A DNA stretch of 35,376 nt from a virus: IMG/VR virus record IMGVR_UViG_3300023184_000008, positions 1 through 35,376 of that record. One strand, 5' to 3'. Below, piece by piece: positions 19,911 through 26,003 of the stretch. The notes below the pieces were generated by a model. The model was not told where the DNA came from and made no database searches. It saw nothing but the letters and a program-made list of their open reading frames with translations. The translations under genes and the position numbers were made by a program. Position 1 is the stretch's first letter. Every line of letters begins with the position of its first letter.

Positions 19911-20060
19911 ATGACGTACATAGTCACTTCAAAGCCAAAACGCATTTCTGTAGCTGCTGGAGTTGTCCACATAGTTGCTCTCCTTTCTTTCATAATGTTC
20001 GTATTATACTGCTACCGTAGATTTAGGGTAACAGTAAAATCATTAACTAGGGGTATGTAA
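19911..20060 (+). CDS. Small membrane protein
   Basis: A 49-aa frame from the ATG at 19911 (MTYIVTSKPKRISVAAGVVH, then IVALLSFIMFVLYCYRRFRV) with one hydrophobic helix flanked by basic residues. The ribosome site is weak; an ATG at 19866 in the same frame overlaps the SSB-like gene. It fills the only gap between the recombination module and the hydrolase gene. Possibly a membrane partner of the hydrolase behind it. Coding status is likely but not sure. Confidence 0.45.
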   Translation: MTYIVTSKPKRISVAAGVVHIVALLSFIMFVLYCYRRFRVTVKSLTRGM

Positions 20061-20063
20061 TAT

Positions 20064-20441
20064 ATGGATATGCACTCATTAGAATTGGAAGTTGGATGCT
20101 ATGCAGCCGGTGTGTACCATGAAGCTAACACTAGAACTTTAGAAGAAAAATTAGGAGTAATCAATGTTATTAGAAATCGCATTAAATCTGGCCATTGGGG
20201 GAATAATGCTTGTAGCGTTGTATATGCTCATGGACAATTTTATGGAGTTACAGACCAGACACATAATGATGTGGATACAGAAGCATTCCTTAAAACAGAA
20301 TTATTGGTTATTGATGCAGTTGTACTTCATAAATATACTAACCCAGTTGCAGACAGTATGTACTTCCATGATGACTCAATTAAAAAAATGGCTAAATGGG
20401 GTAATAAAACAGTTAAAATAGGTAAAATGATATTTTATTAG
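20064..20441 (+). CDS. SleB-type cell-wall hydrolase
   Basis: A 125-aa protein matching the SleB/CwlJ hydrolase fold: AGVYHEANTRTLEEKLGVIN has the catalytic glutamate E20, followed by VIRNRIKSG at 35-43 and ACSVVYAHGQFYGVT at 49-63. This family cleaves peptidoglycan glycan strands as lytic transglycosylases. There is no signal peptide, so export would need a holin or another route. The gene lies in the early operon, not among the late lysis genes. It might serve as a regulatory or late-accumulating endolysin, or alter the wall early. Confidence 0.8.
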   Translation: MDMHSLELEVGCYAAGVYHEANTRTLEEKLGVINVIRNRIKSGHWGNNACSVVYAHGQFYGVTDQTHNDVDTEAFLKTELLVIDAVVLHKYTNPVADSMYFHDDSIKKMAKWGNKTVKIGKMIFY

Positions 20442-20447
20442 GAGTAT

Positions 20448-20681
20448 ATGATGAGCTTTGAGAGAGTATCAAGATTTATACATAGACATGCAGAAGCAGT
20501 AGCTGTATATAAACATAATGCTAGGTTTATTGTTAGGCCTGCACGATATAGAGATATTCCAGAAGTGCCTAGAGAGCTTATGGGCCAAAAATTAGTAGGT
20601 ATATATAATGCTACTAAACCAGAGTATAATGACAATCAATTAGAGTCCGACATGATGTGGGCGGAAAAGAATATAATATGA
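20448..20681 (+). CDS. Hypothetical small protein
   Basis: A 77-aa protein starting at 20448 (or the next ATG at 20451), with TTAGGAG close upstream. It is basic in the first half (RVSRFIHRHAEAVAVYKHNA, RFIVRPARYRDIPEVPRELM) and acidic at the end (NDNQLESDMMWAEKN). No membrane segment or known motif. It overlaps the next gene by ATGA. Confidence 0.5.
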   Translation: MMSFERVSRFIHRHAEAVAVYKHNARFIVRPARYRDIPEVPRELMGQKLVGIYNATKPEYNDNQLESDMMWAEKNII

Positions 20682-20908
20682 ACGCAGTTGCATGGCTTTA
20701 TGAAGAATATGATGTTAAAACAGGTGAGCTGTTAAAATCTTATTTATGGTCATTTCATCCGAATCAATTATCGTACTTGAACGATCTCAAAAATACGACT
20801 CACCACATCAAAATAACACCTTTATTTGAAGGTGAACCAGTAGAAGAATACAAAGGATTAAGCAAATATGATTCTAAGCGTTTAACAGAAGCGGAGAATG
20901 GACTATGA
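20678..20908 (+). CDS. Hypothetical small protein
   Basis: A 76-aa protein from the ATG at 20678 (MNAVAWLYEEYDVKTGELLK). It has a strand-rich pattern with HHIKITPLFEGEPVEEYKGL. An in-frame ATG at 20657 would overlap the previous gene more and is less likely. It is coupled at both ends by ATGA overlaps. Small phage proteins starting 'VAWL/YE..D' are common, but their role is unknown. Confidence 0.55.
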   Translation: MNAVAWLYEEYDVKTGELLKSYLWSFHPNQLSYLNDLKNTTHHIKITPLFEGEPVEEYKGLSKYDSKRLTEAENGL

Positions 20909-21021
20909 ATTTTTTAGAAAAGGCAATTGATTGGCTTATTTGGCTTTTAATTATTGGCGGTATTGGATGGTTTATTTATGGATTGTGTCAATTAACTAGC
21001 GTAATGTTTATTAGGGGATAA
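20905..21021 (+). CDS. 38-aa membrane miniprotein
   Basis: The peptide MNFLEKAIDWLIWLLIIGGI continues GWFIYGLCQLTSVMFIRG; most of it is one long hydrophobic helix with tryptophans. It starts in an ATGA overlap and ends one base before the next ATG. It would sit in the inner membrane. No family is recognised. Confidence 0.55.
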   Translation: MNFLEKAIDWLIWLLIIGGIGWFIYGLCQLTSVMFIRG

Positions 21022-21022
21022 T

Positions 21023-21373
21023 ATGGATATAGATGATATTCTTAACGAAAGACAAGAACAATATGGTGATTTTTTAAATAGATCTAAAATATCGCAAGAT
21101 TTTAAAACGCTTATTCATAATGGTAATTCTTACCGCATGTTAAAAGCGGATCAAAAAGAAGCTTTAGAAATGATTGCTACAAAAGTAGGCAGAATTGTCA
21201 ATGGCGATCCTGATTACCTTGATTCATGGTTAGATATTCAAGGATACTGTCAATTAATAATTGATAGAGTTCGTAAGGATAAAATTGCTTTAGATAATGC
21301 AGTTGATATGTATGTAGTTGAAGGAGTGCCTAAAGAAACAGCAGTACAATTACAACGATCTGATGATGAGTAG
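21023..21373 (+). CDS. DUF6378-like protein
   Basis: A 116-aa all-helical protein: ILNERQEQYGDFLNRSKISQ, KADQKEALEMIATKVGRIVN, GDPDYLDSWLDIQGYCQLII. This matches the pattern of DUF6378, a phage-common family with a conserved 'E-R-x-x-x-Y-G-D-F' and 'K-x-x-R-I-x-x-G-D-P-x-Y-x-D-x-W-x-D-I-x-G-Y'. The all-alpha, acidic-residue pattern recalls the MazG-type nucleotide pyrophosphohydrolase fold, but this is only inference. It is the last secure gene of the early operon. TTAGGGG lies upstream of the ATG. Confidence 0.7.
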   Translation: MDIDDILNERQEQYGDFLNRSKISQDFKTLIHNGNSYRMLKADQKEALEMIATKVGRIVNGDPDYLDSWLDIQGYCQLIIDRVRKDKIALDNAVDMYVVEGVPKETAVQLQRSDDE

Positions 21374-21443
21374 GTATCCAGATTTGGTAGTTATTACACG
21401 TTTAGTAGAAAGCCTAAAAATACTAAACTTATACATCCTCTGA
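21363..21443 (+). CDS. Possible 26-aa peptide at operon end
   Basis: An ATGATG within the last codons of the DUF6378-like gene opens a frame MMSRYPDLVVITRLVESLKI ending LNLYIL. It could be translated by coupling, but there is no independent ribosome site and it runs through inverted repeats. Listed as a weak possibility. Confidence 0.2.
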   Translation: MMSRYPDLVVITRLVESLKILNLYIL

Positions 21444-21451
21444 TGTAGGCT
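21400..21451. repeat. Nested inverted repeats in the convergent gap
   Basis: GTTTAGTA (21400-21407) pairs with TACTAAAC (21421-21428); AGCCTA (21411-21416) pairs with TAGGCT (21446-21451); and TACATC (21432-21437) pairs with GATGTA (21442-21447). The alternatives exclude each other, so the RNA could switch folds. They precede the terminator of the early operon. Confidence 0.6.
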
Positions 21452-21473
21452 TAACGATACCTAAAACGCACAT

Positions 21474-21495
21474 AAAGGGCTGTTTAAGCCCTTTT
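21474..21495 (+). terminator. Terminator of the early plus-strand operon
   Basis: A perfect 8-bp stem (AAAGGGCT / AGCCCTTT) with a 5-nt loop is followed by TTCTTGT. It lies between the convergent early and late operons. On the minus strand the U-run is short, so it works best for the plus strand. Confidence 0.75.
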
Positions 21496-21505
21496 CTTGT
21501 ATTAG

Positions 21506-21688
21506 TTAGTGAAATGTACTATCATCATGTTGAAGCTCTGCATAGATGCTTAGTTCTTCCCCAGAAATCTCTATATAAGATCCGTCAGAAATCTCAAGTA
21601 TGATTATGTTATCTCCATAATCTAGTTCGGCAGACACAACAGTTTTACCTATAAGGTGATCGCATATTTTTTGTGCTGTTGCAGCCAT
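21506..21688 (-). CDS. Hypothetical protein, last late gene
   Basis: A 60-aa acidic protein. The segment LIGKTVVSAELDYGDNIIIL, then EISDGSYIEISGEEL, gives a regular beta pattern seen in small phage and bacterial proteins of unknown role. AGGGCAATT precedes the ATG. It ends eleven bases from the terminator that closes the opposite operon. No active-site motif. Confidence 0.6.
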   Translation of the reverse strand: MAATAQKICDHLIGKTVVSAELDYGDNIIILEISDGSYIEISGEELSIYAELQHDDSTFH

Positions 21689-21695
21689 AATTGCC

Positions 21696-22403
21696 CTAAG
21701 CTATTTTACCTATCCACCGGCCAGATGTATTTAATACCATAGGCATAAGTTTAGGTTGTCCGTTAATGATAACGCCACATCCTACAATAAACCTACTTTT
21801 GAAGTTTTTAGCATAATCAAAAGCCATAGATTTTTGATGAATAAGGCATCCTACTTGCATACCCCAAATAAGTGCGTCTGGGTTAGAGTAATAACCAATA
21901 CTGAATTTAGTATGATAATGGCCTTGCACCGTACTCATACCATATTGTTGAGCTACTTTTAAAACGTCTGCTGACATGCCATGAGTAAAGAAACACCTAG
22001 AGTTGTCGCTTAGGGTTATGGTATGGTCATCTACCCATTGCCATCCCCTGCCAACGCCTAAAAACTCATTGTAATGCTTTAGGTAAGCTTTAGGCATACC
22101 ATACTTTAATGCTCTACGATAAACCAATGAGCTATGGTTGCTATGCACCAAAGTCATTTGTGGAAATATCTTTTCTAATGCTTTAACGTGCTTTTTAGCT
22201 TCTTCTAACTCATGTCCAGCAGAGTATAAGTCTGGATTATGTTCGTGCATAGAAATAGCATGTTGATCTAATTCGTCACCAATATTTACTACATGGTCAA
22301 ATTTGAATTGTCTTTTAAGTGCTGTAAGGAAGGCTAGTGCGTCTGGGTGATGATATGGGATGTGCATATCAGATATTACTAAAACTGATTTATATTTCGC
22401 CAT
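21696..22403 (-). CDS. Calcineurin-like metallophosphoesterase
   Basis: A 235-aa phosphoesterase with the five metal-binding blocks: SDMH (D12, H14), GDELD (42-46), SNH (88-90, in place of the usual GNH), THGM with H141, and GHYH (161-164). Two metal ions would be bound. Phage enzymes of this type may act on nucleotides, 2',3'-cyclic phosphates or DNA ends; the substrate cannot be told. It is placed at the far end of the late operon behind the lysis genes, so it may be transcribed last and lowest. AAGGG lies upstream of the ATG. Confidence 0.85.
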   Translation of the reverse strand: MAKYKSVLVISDMHIPYHHPDALAFLTALKRQFKFDHVVNIGDELDQHAISMHEHNPDLYSAGHELEEAKKHVKALEKIFPQMTLVHSNHSSLVYRRALKYGMPKAYLKHYNEFLGVGRGWQWVDDHTITLSDNSRCFFTHGMSADVLKVAQQYGMSTVQGHYHTKFSIGYYSNPDALIWGMQVGCLIHQKSMAFDYAKNFKSRFIVGCGVIINGQPKLMPMVLNTSGRWIGKIA

Positions 22404-22439
22404 TATGATACCCTTAGTATTGTGGTGCTTTATTATACA

Positions 22440-22829
22440 CTAAGAAATTACAATAGTAGCAGTTTTAGCTTCTTTCAGTTTATCAAAAAAAGTATTAAAA
22501 GCTAGTTTAGAATTGCATATAAAATCTCCACCTGTCCAGCTAGTGCCTAATAATATACATCCGTCTGTGTCTTTAGATGTATTGCCAGGATGAATCCTTA
22601 TGCCTTCAAAACCAGGCACATTTAATACATGGGGTAATTGCTTACCAAAACGAGTAGAAAGATCAATGATGATAGGGTAAGTGCCAGTAGGAATAGCTGT
22701 TTGTCCATTTATTTTTTCCCCTTTTCTAACTACATCTTCTAAAGAAAAACTATGATAAACACCATCAATGTAGAATTTGCCGATAGTATAAGTGCTTCCA
22801 TATTCAAACCTCTCTAATCTAAGTTTCAT
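22440..22829 (-). CDS. DUF5675 protein, probable endolysin
   Basis: A 129-aa protein from the ATG at 22829, which overlaps the holin stop (ATGA); a longer frame from 22877 lies inside the holin gene. The core, LERFEYGSTYTIGKFYIDGV, GQTAIPTGTYPIIIDLSTRF, LPHVLNVPGFEGIRIHPGN and DTDGCILLG, is that of DUF5675. The H80...D-T-x-G-C91 pairing recalls the catalytic His-Cys of L,D-transpeptidase-type enzymes. Next to a holin, this makes it the likely late lysis enzyme, cutting or exchanging peptide cross-links. Enzyme activity is inferred. Confidence 0.75.
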   Translation of the reverse strand: MKLRLERFEYGSTYTIGKFYIDGVYHSFSLEDVVRKGEKINGQTAIPTGTYPIIIDLSTRFGKQLPHVLNVPGFEGIRIHPGNTSKDTDGCILLGTSWTGGDFICNSKLAFNTFFDKLKEAKTATIVIS

Positions 22830-23209
22830 TTCTTTATAGCTAAGTACATGCGTTCGCCAATAATGAATGACATACAAGCACCTGTCATATCTAGGAATAC
22901 GCTTACGACTGCTGTAGGAACGCTGGGTGAGTAGATAACTGCAATAGTAGCAATTAGTATGAATGATACAATAACGTATCTATAGCAAGCTCTAAGATCA
23001 ACAATCCATTTAGAAGGTTCGCCATTAGGTGTATCTAAATCAGCTAATGCTTTTAAACGTTCTGTTTCAGCTTGTATAAGAGATATGCGTTCTTGCATGT
23101 TTTGTGGTTGGCCACCAGCTCCGCCTGTTAGTTTGGCAAATATACCTCTAACGCCATCTGTAAATGCAGGCACTAATGCTGGTAATATAAGTGAGATTAA
23201 GCTACCCAT
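22826..23209 (-). CDS. Holin (three-TM type, GTA-holin-like)
   Basis: A 127-aa protein. It has a hydrophobic N-terminal helix (residues 3-16), a polar stretch with a coiled-coil (MQERISLIQAETERLKALAD) and then a conserved D-x-R-P/A-type segment (KWIVDLRACYRYVIVSFILI) leading into two membrane helices (about 77-93 and 98-117), with a basic end. This order matches the three-TM holins of gene-transfer agents and many phages. It would make inner-membrane lesions that let the endolysin out. It overlaps the enzyme gene by four bases and the preceding peptide gene by one. Confidence 0.8.
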   Translation of the reverse strand: MGSLISLILPALVPAFTDGVRGIFAKLTGGAGGQPQNMQERISLIQAETERLKALADLDTPNGEPSKWIVDLRACYRYVIVSFILIATIAVIYSPSVPTAVVSVFLDMTGACMSFIIGERMYLAIKK

Positions 23210-23316
23210 TATGTTGTTGAACTCCCATGATTGTGATGATGTAATTCAGGTGTTTCTTGTTTAGGCTTTGTAGGGCCTTTAGCAAATAATTCTTTAAGTT
23301 TGTCTAGTATTTTCAT
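23209..23316 (-). CDS. 35-aa peptide beside the holin
   Basis: The peptide MKILDKLKELFAKGPTKPKQ continues ETPELHHHNHGSSTT. It has an amphipathic basic helix followed by a proline/histidine-rich tail. Similar tiny proteins occur next to holin genes in many phages. It is coupled at both ends (ATGA with the peptidase gene, TAATG with the holin). The HHHNH cluster may bind metal. Its function is unknown. Confidence 0.6.
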   Translation of the reverse strand: MKILDKLKELFAKGPTKPKQETPELHHHNHGSSTT

Positions 23317-23657
23317 AGCTCTAACGGATCAAATCCAAATTGTTTAGCAACTTTATGTTGCATACGTTTAAATTCGCCTTTATGGGATAAATATATTTCT
23401 GATGTAGGATTGTTGATATAGATAATTTGGTGAATCATCTCATGTAGAAGCGTTTTTATAACAGTATTTAAATGACTACATTTACCGGTTGATATTGTTA
23501 TTTTGTGTGGTTCAGGTTCGTATTCCCCATAAACTTCAGGGTTGTTACATACCACAAATTCTACACGCTTGGCAGGTGGAAATGGCATAGATGCAAAGGG
23601 TTCTATTTGTATAAATGCGGTATATAAAGCTGCGATAGAATCTTCGGTTATCCACAT
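23313..23657 (-). CDS. SprT-like zinc metallopeptidase
   Basis: A 114-aa protein with the zincin motif TLLHEMIHQ (HEMIH at 72-76) followed by SHKGEFKRM, which supplies the third ligand H92. This is the pattern of the SprT/YgjP-like family, often phage-encoded. It has no signal peptide. The family may trim DNA-protein crosslinks or virion proteins; no specific substrate is implied here. It overlaps the upstream and downstream genes by a few bases and is co-transcribed with the lysis genes. Confidence 0.8.
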   Translation of the reverse strand: MWITEDSIAALYTAFIQIEPFASMPFPPAKRVEFVVCNNPEVYGEYEPEPHKITISTGKCSHLNTVIKTLLHEMIHQIIYINNPTSEIYLSHKGEFKRMQHKVAKQFGFDPLEL

Positions 23658-23986
23658 TAAACACTTGCTTTCGGTTGAAATAATTTAGCATCAAATACTG
23701 CTGTTTGGTTTATCTCTGGAAAGTATATATAGACTGCATGCTTGCCTTCGTAACTATCAGACTTCCAGCATCCTTCATGGTTAGCATGGCCTAGTTCGGT
23801 AGCATAAGCAGCATACTCATAGCCTTGTAATCCCATCTTTTTAAAGATGCACTCTTGGCTAGTAAGTACAATTTCACCTGATTCTGTTTTCATGCTCATT
23901 TCTTTAATTTGTTCCTGAGCATAAGGATATTCTAATAACAAAACCCATAAAACAAGTAACCCTGTAATATAGGCTAATAGTTTCAT
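23657..23986 (-). CDS. Exported small protein
   Basis: A 109-aa protein with an N-terminal signal-anchor or signal peptide (MKLLAYITGLLVLWVLLLEY). The rest is a compact domain with two cysteines (QECIFKKMGLQG and HEGCWKSD) that could form a disulphide in the periplasm, and a strand-rich end (GKHAVYIYFPEINQTAVFDA). AGGAAAG precedes the ATG. The lysis-region position suggests a spanin-like or envelope role, but it lacks a lipobox and coiled coil typical of spanins. Confidence 0.6.
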   Translation of the reverse strand: MKLLAYITGLLVLWVLLLEYPYAQEQIKEMSMKTESGEIVLTSQECIFKKMGLQGYEYAAYATELGHANHEGCWKSDSYEGKHAVYIYFPEINQTAVFDAKLFQPKASV

Positions 23987-23987
23987 T

Positions 23988-24194
23988 TTACTTTCCTAAA
24001 AACGTATGACTAATATATCCGATAAATCCGCCCATAGCGGACACGATCATCATGCCGGCCCACATACCACCACGACCTTTATTTGCAAGCTCTAATAGCT
24101 CTTTTATATCTCTTTCAAGGCTTTCTACTTTATGTTCTAAAGATTCTACCTTGCCTATGAGTTTGCCATAGGATACTGGGTTTATGTCATTCAT
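23988..24194 (-). CDS. XhlA-like coiled-coil membrane protein
   Basis: A 68-aa protein with a heptad-rich helix (LIGKVESLEHKVESLERDIK, residues 11-36), a short GRGGMW hinge and one membrane helix (about 43-64). This layout resembles XhlA-type holin accessory proteins, or the cytoplasmic coil of a pinholin regulator. With the three-TM holin two kilobases on, it may tune lysis timing. The assignment is by architecture only. Confidence 0.55.
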   Translation of the reverse strand: MNDINPVSYGKLIGKVESLEHKVESLERDIKELLELANKGRGGMWAGMMIVSAMGGFIGYISHTFLGK

Positions 24195-24195
24195 A

Positions 24196-24663
24196 TTATA
24201 CTGTTGTCCAAACTTCTGTAGGCATTGTAGGCCATTGAATATATCCAGCTACAGGGTTAATTGCATATTGTCTAACAGCATTTCTATAAGTTACAAATTC
24301 ACTTGCATTAGATAGATATGGATTACTTTTTGTAGGATCACTTACATCAGGTATGGTAGCCCAATCAGTTTCTTGTAGTAAAGCTACTGCTGTTGCTTTA
24401 TTTTCTTCTGCTGTTGGTGGGCCTGGTGGCGGTGGTGGTTGATTTGCTTCAGTCCACTTTGCTAAACAACAATCTACCCAAGAAGGTAATGTTGTAATAT
24501 CTTCATTATTTGGATTATCCCAAAACTCTAACCATCCAGCCGTATCTTGCCATTGTAAAGCACGGATATTTGAAGGAATTGCACATGAAGAAAGATCAAG
24601 ATTGATATATCCCATTCCATTTTCTATAACATTTCCATCTGACGGTATAATTGTTAATTGCAT
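24196..24663 (-). CDS. Tail-fibre assembly chaperone-like protein
   Basis: A 155-aa protein. The first 70 residues are strand-rich; a polyproline hinge follows (NQPPPPPGPPTAEENK). The C-terminal part, ATAVALLQETDWATIPDVSD, PYLSNASEFVTYRNAVRQYA and IQWPTMPTEVW, is the helical motif shared by phage tail-fibre assembly chaperones. It lies one gene after the fibre at 25002-25991, as is usual for such chaperones. AAGGAG precedes the ATG. Confidence 0.75.
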   Translation of the reverse strand: MQLTIIPSDGNVIENGMGYINLDLSSCAIPSNIRALQWQDTAGWLEFWDNPNNEDITTLPSWVDCCLAKWTEANQPPPPPGPPTAEENKATAVALLQETDWATIPDVSDPTKSNPYLSNASEFVTYRNAVRQYAINPVAGYIQWPTMPTEVWTTV

Positions 24664-24666
24664 TTT

Positions 24667-24999
24667 TTACTCCTTATTCTGTATTGCTATTATTGAGTCA
24701 TTATTGTTTGGTTCTACTAATCTTGCATTTGCTTGAGCAGTATGTAATAAAATTTGTTGGCTAGTTTGATTTGCTTTTACCATTTCATTTCTAAATGATT
24801 CTACCGCAGCACCTGTTGATCTTTGTTGTCCTGAATTTTCTACAAGTAACATAGGCATCAAAGATATTGCACATTGATATTCGTCTACTTGTTTGCCTGT
24901 ATTAGTATCATATCCTTGTATTCTAGTGAACCAAGAACATTCTAGCCCTATACAGTCTTTTTTGATTAATGGGCAAAATGTACCATTTTTAATTTGCAT
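24667..24999 (-). CDS. Conserved phage protein with cysteine cluster
   Basis: A 110-aa protein. The N-terminal half has four cysteines (FCPLIKKDCIGLECSWF and YQCAIS), suggesting a small metal-binding or iron-sulphur-like fold. The C-terminal half is helical and polar. Such proteins ('C-P-x-x-x-x-x-C-x-x-x-x-C-x-W') are found beside tail-fibre genes in many uncultured phages. No Shine-Dalgarno site is obvious; translation probably follows from the fibre gene, which ends two bases before. The role is unknown. Confidence 0.6.
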   Translation of the reverse strand: MQIKNGTFCPLIKKDCIGLECSWFTRIQGYDTNTGKQVDEYQCAISLMPMLLVENSGQQRSTGAAVESFRNEMVKANQTSQQILLHTAQANARLVEPNNNDSIIAIQNKE

Positions 25000-25001
25000 A
25001 A

Positions 25002-25991
25002 TTAATTTGCAGTTGCAATAATGAAGTCATAATATTTTACAGCTAAATTAATTGCTGTGCCACTAAATGTAGCTGATCCTGAACTAAATGAGAACGAGTG
25101 AGTATGTGAAGCACTCCCACCTGTTGCTCCAGTTGTTGCTGATGTGGTGCTTTTACTGCCAGTTGCACCATCAGTTGCACCTAAACTAGATGTACCTAAA
25201 GTATATGTATGATCGTGAGAAGGTATTTGGCTTGTAGTAAGTGTTGTAGCACCGGCAGTACCTGTGATAGATGTAACGGATACAGAACCTGCTGGAGTTT
25301 GTGATGCAAAAGCTGTTGTAAATGCTACTGATCCACCATTTACTACTGAACCTGTTACTAAACGCATAGCACTATCATTAATACCTGCTGTAGTATCTTT
25401 AGTCCAACCTGTTGGTGCTGATGTTTGTTGGAAAGACATTCTAGTGCCTGATGGAAATGCCTGAGATGTAGCTGCTATTGGGTTTATTAATTGAAATTGT
25501 GTGCCATCATAAATAACTTCTACCACACTATTAATTAACAAATCTCCAGCACTTAAACTTGTTGTACCATTTTTAGTAATAGATTTAGCACCGATAGAAT
25601 TTATGTTAAGCGTAGTTGAACCAGTATTGGTAGTAGCCACTATAAATCTAAATGTTTGACCGGCTGCATAAGCTGTCATAGAAATTGGTGCTGATCCAGT
25701 TACAGTATTTGTACCAGATATAGATGTTAAGTATTGCAATGTTCCATCTTGCACTTGACCTGCTGCCGCATAATTTGTTCTGACAGTTGCATTGCCTACA
25801 TTTGTATGAAGATAACCACCCATAGGCAAGTTAGCTACAGGCACAGTTTGTCCATCATACGCAAGAGATGCTGTCATAGCAGAACCAAGATCGTTTAGGG
25901 TATTGTTAGCCCATGTAGATGATATTGTTGTTCCTGTGGTTACTGGATTTCCGGCTGGAAGCGAGTATGTTCCTGATCCATTTCTTGCCAT
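25002..25991 (-). CDS. Tail fibre with HxH-rich tip
   Basis: A 329-aa fibre. The N-terminus (MARNGSGTYSLPAGNPVTTG, STWANNTLNDLGSAMTASLA) is a common phage tail-attachment domain. Then come beta-shaft segments and a collar-type element, FPSGTRMSFQQTSAPTGWTK. The C-terminal 80 residues contain PSHDHTYTLGT and SHTHSFSFSSG and end AVKYYDFIIATAN; HxH pairs of this sort bind iron ions inside the trimeric needle of T4-type fibre tips. An AAGGAG site precedes the ATG. It is followed by a chaperone-like gene. Receptor binding is likely. Confidence 0.8.
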   Translation of the reverse strand: MARNGSGTYSLPAGNPVTTGTTISSTWANNTLNDLGSAMTASLAYDGQTVPVANLPMGGYLHTNVGNATVRTNYAAAGQVQDGTLQYLTSISGTNTVTGSAPISMTAYAAGQTFRFIVATTNTGSTTLNINSIGAKSITKNGTTSLSAGDLLINSVVEVIYDGTQFQLINPIAATSQAFPSGTRMSFQQTSAPTGWTKDTTAGINDSAMRLVTGSVVNGGSVAFTTAFASQTPAGSVSVTSITGTAGATTLTTSQIPSHDHTYTLGTSSLGATDGATGSKSTTSATTGATGGSASHTHSFSFSSGSATFSGTAINLAVKYYDFIIATAN

Positions 25992-26003
25992 TATTGTTGC
26001 TCC

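Noticed and set aside
13882-21373. Temperate phage with lysogeny module
   Set aside because: No integrase, excisionase, CI/Cro-like pair or att-like repeat was found; the only wHTH protein sits in the nin-like region and is not divergent to a partner.
22430-22440. TATAAT sequence near the end of the DUF5675 gene as a promoter for the metallophosphoesterase
   Set aside because: No -35-like box lies at a suitable distance; the gene is in line with the late operon and needs no extra promoter.
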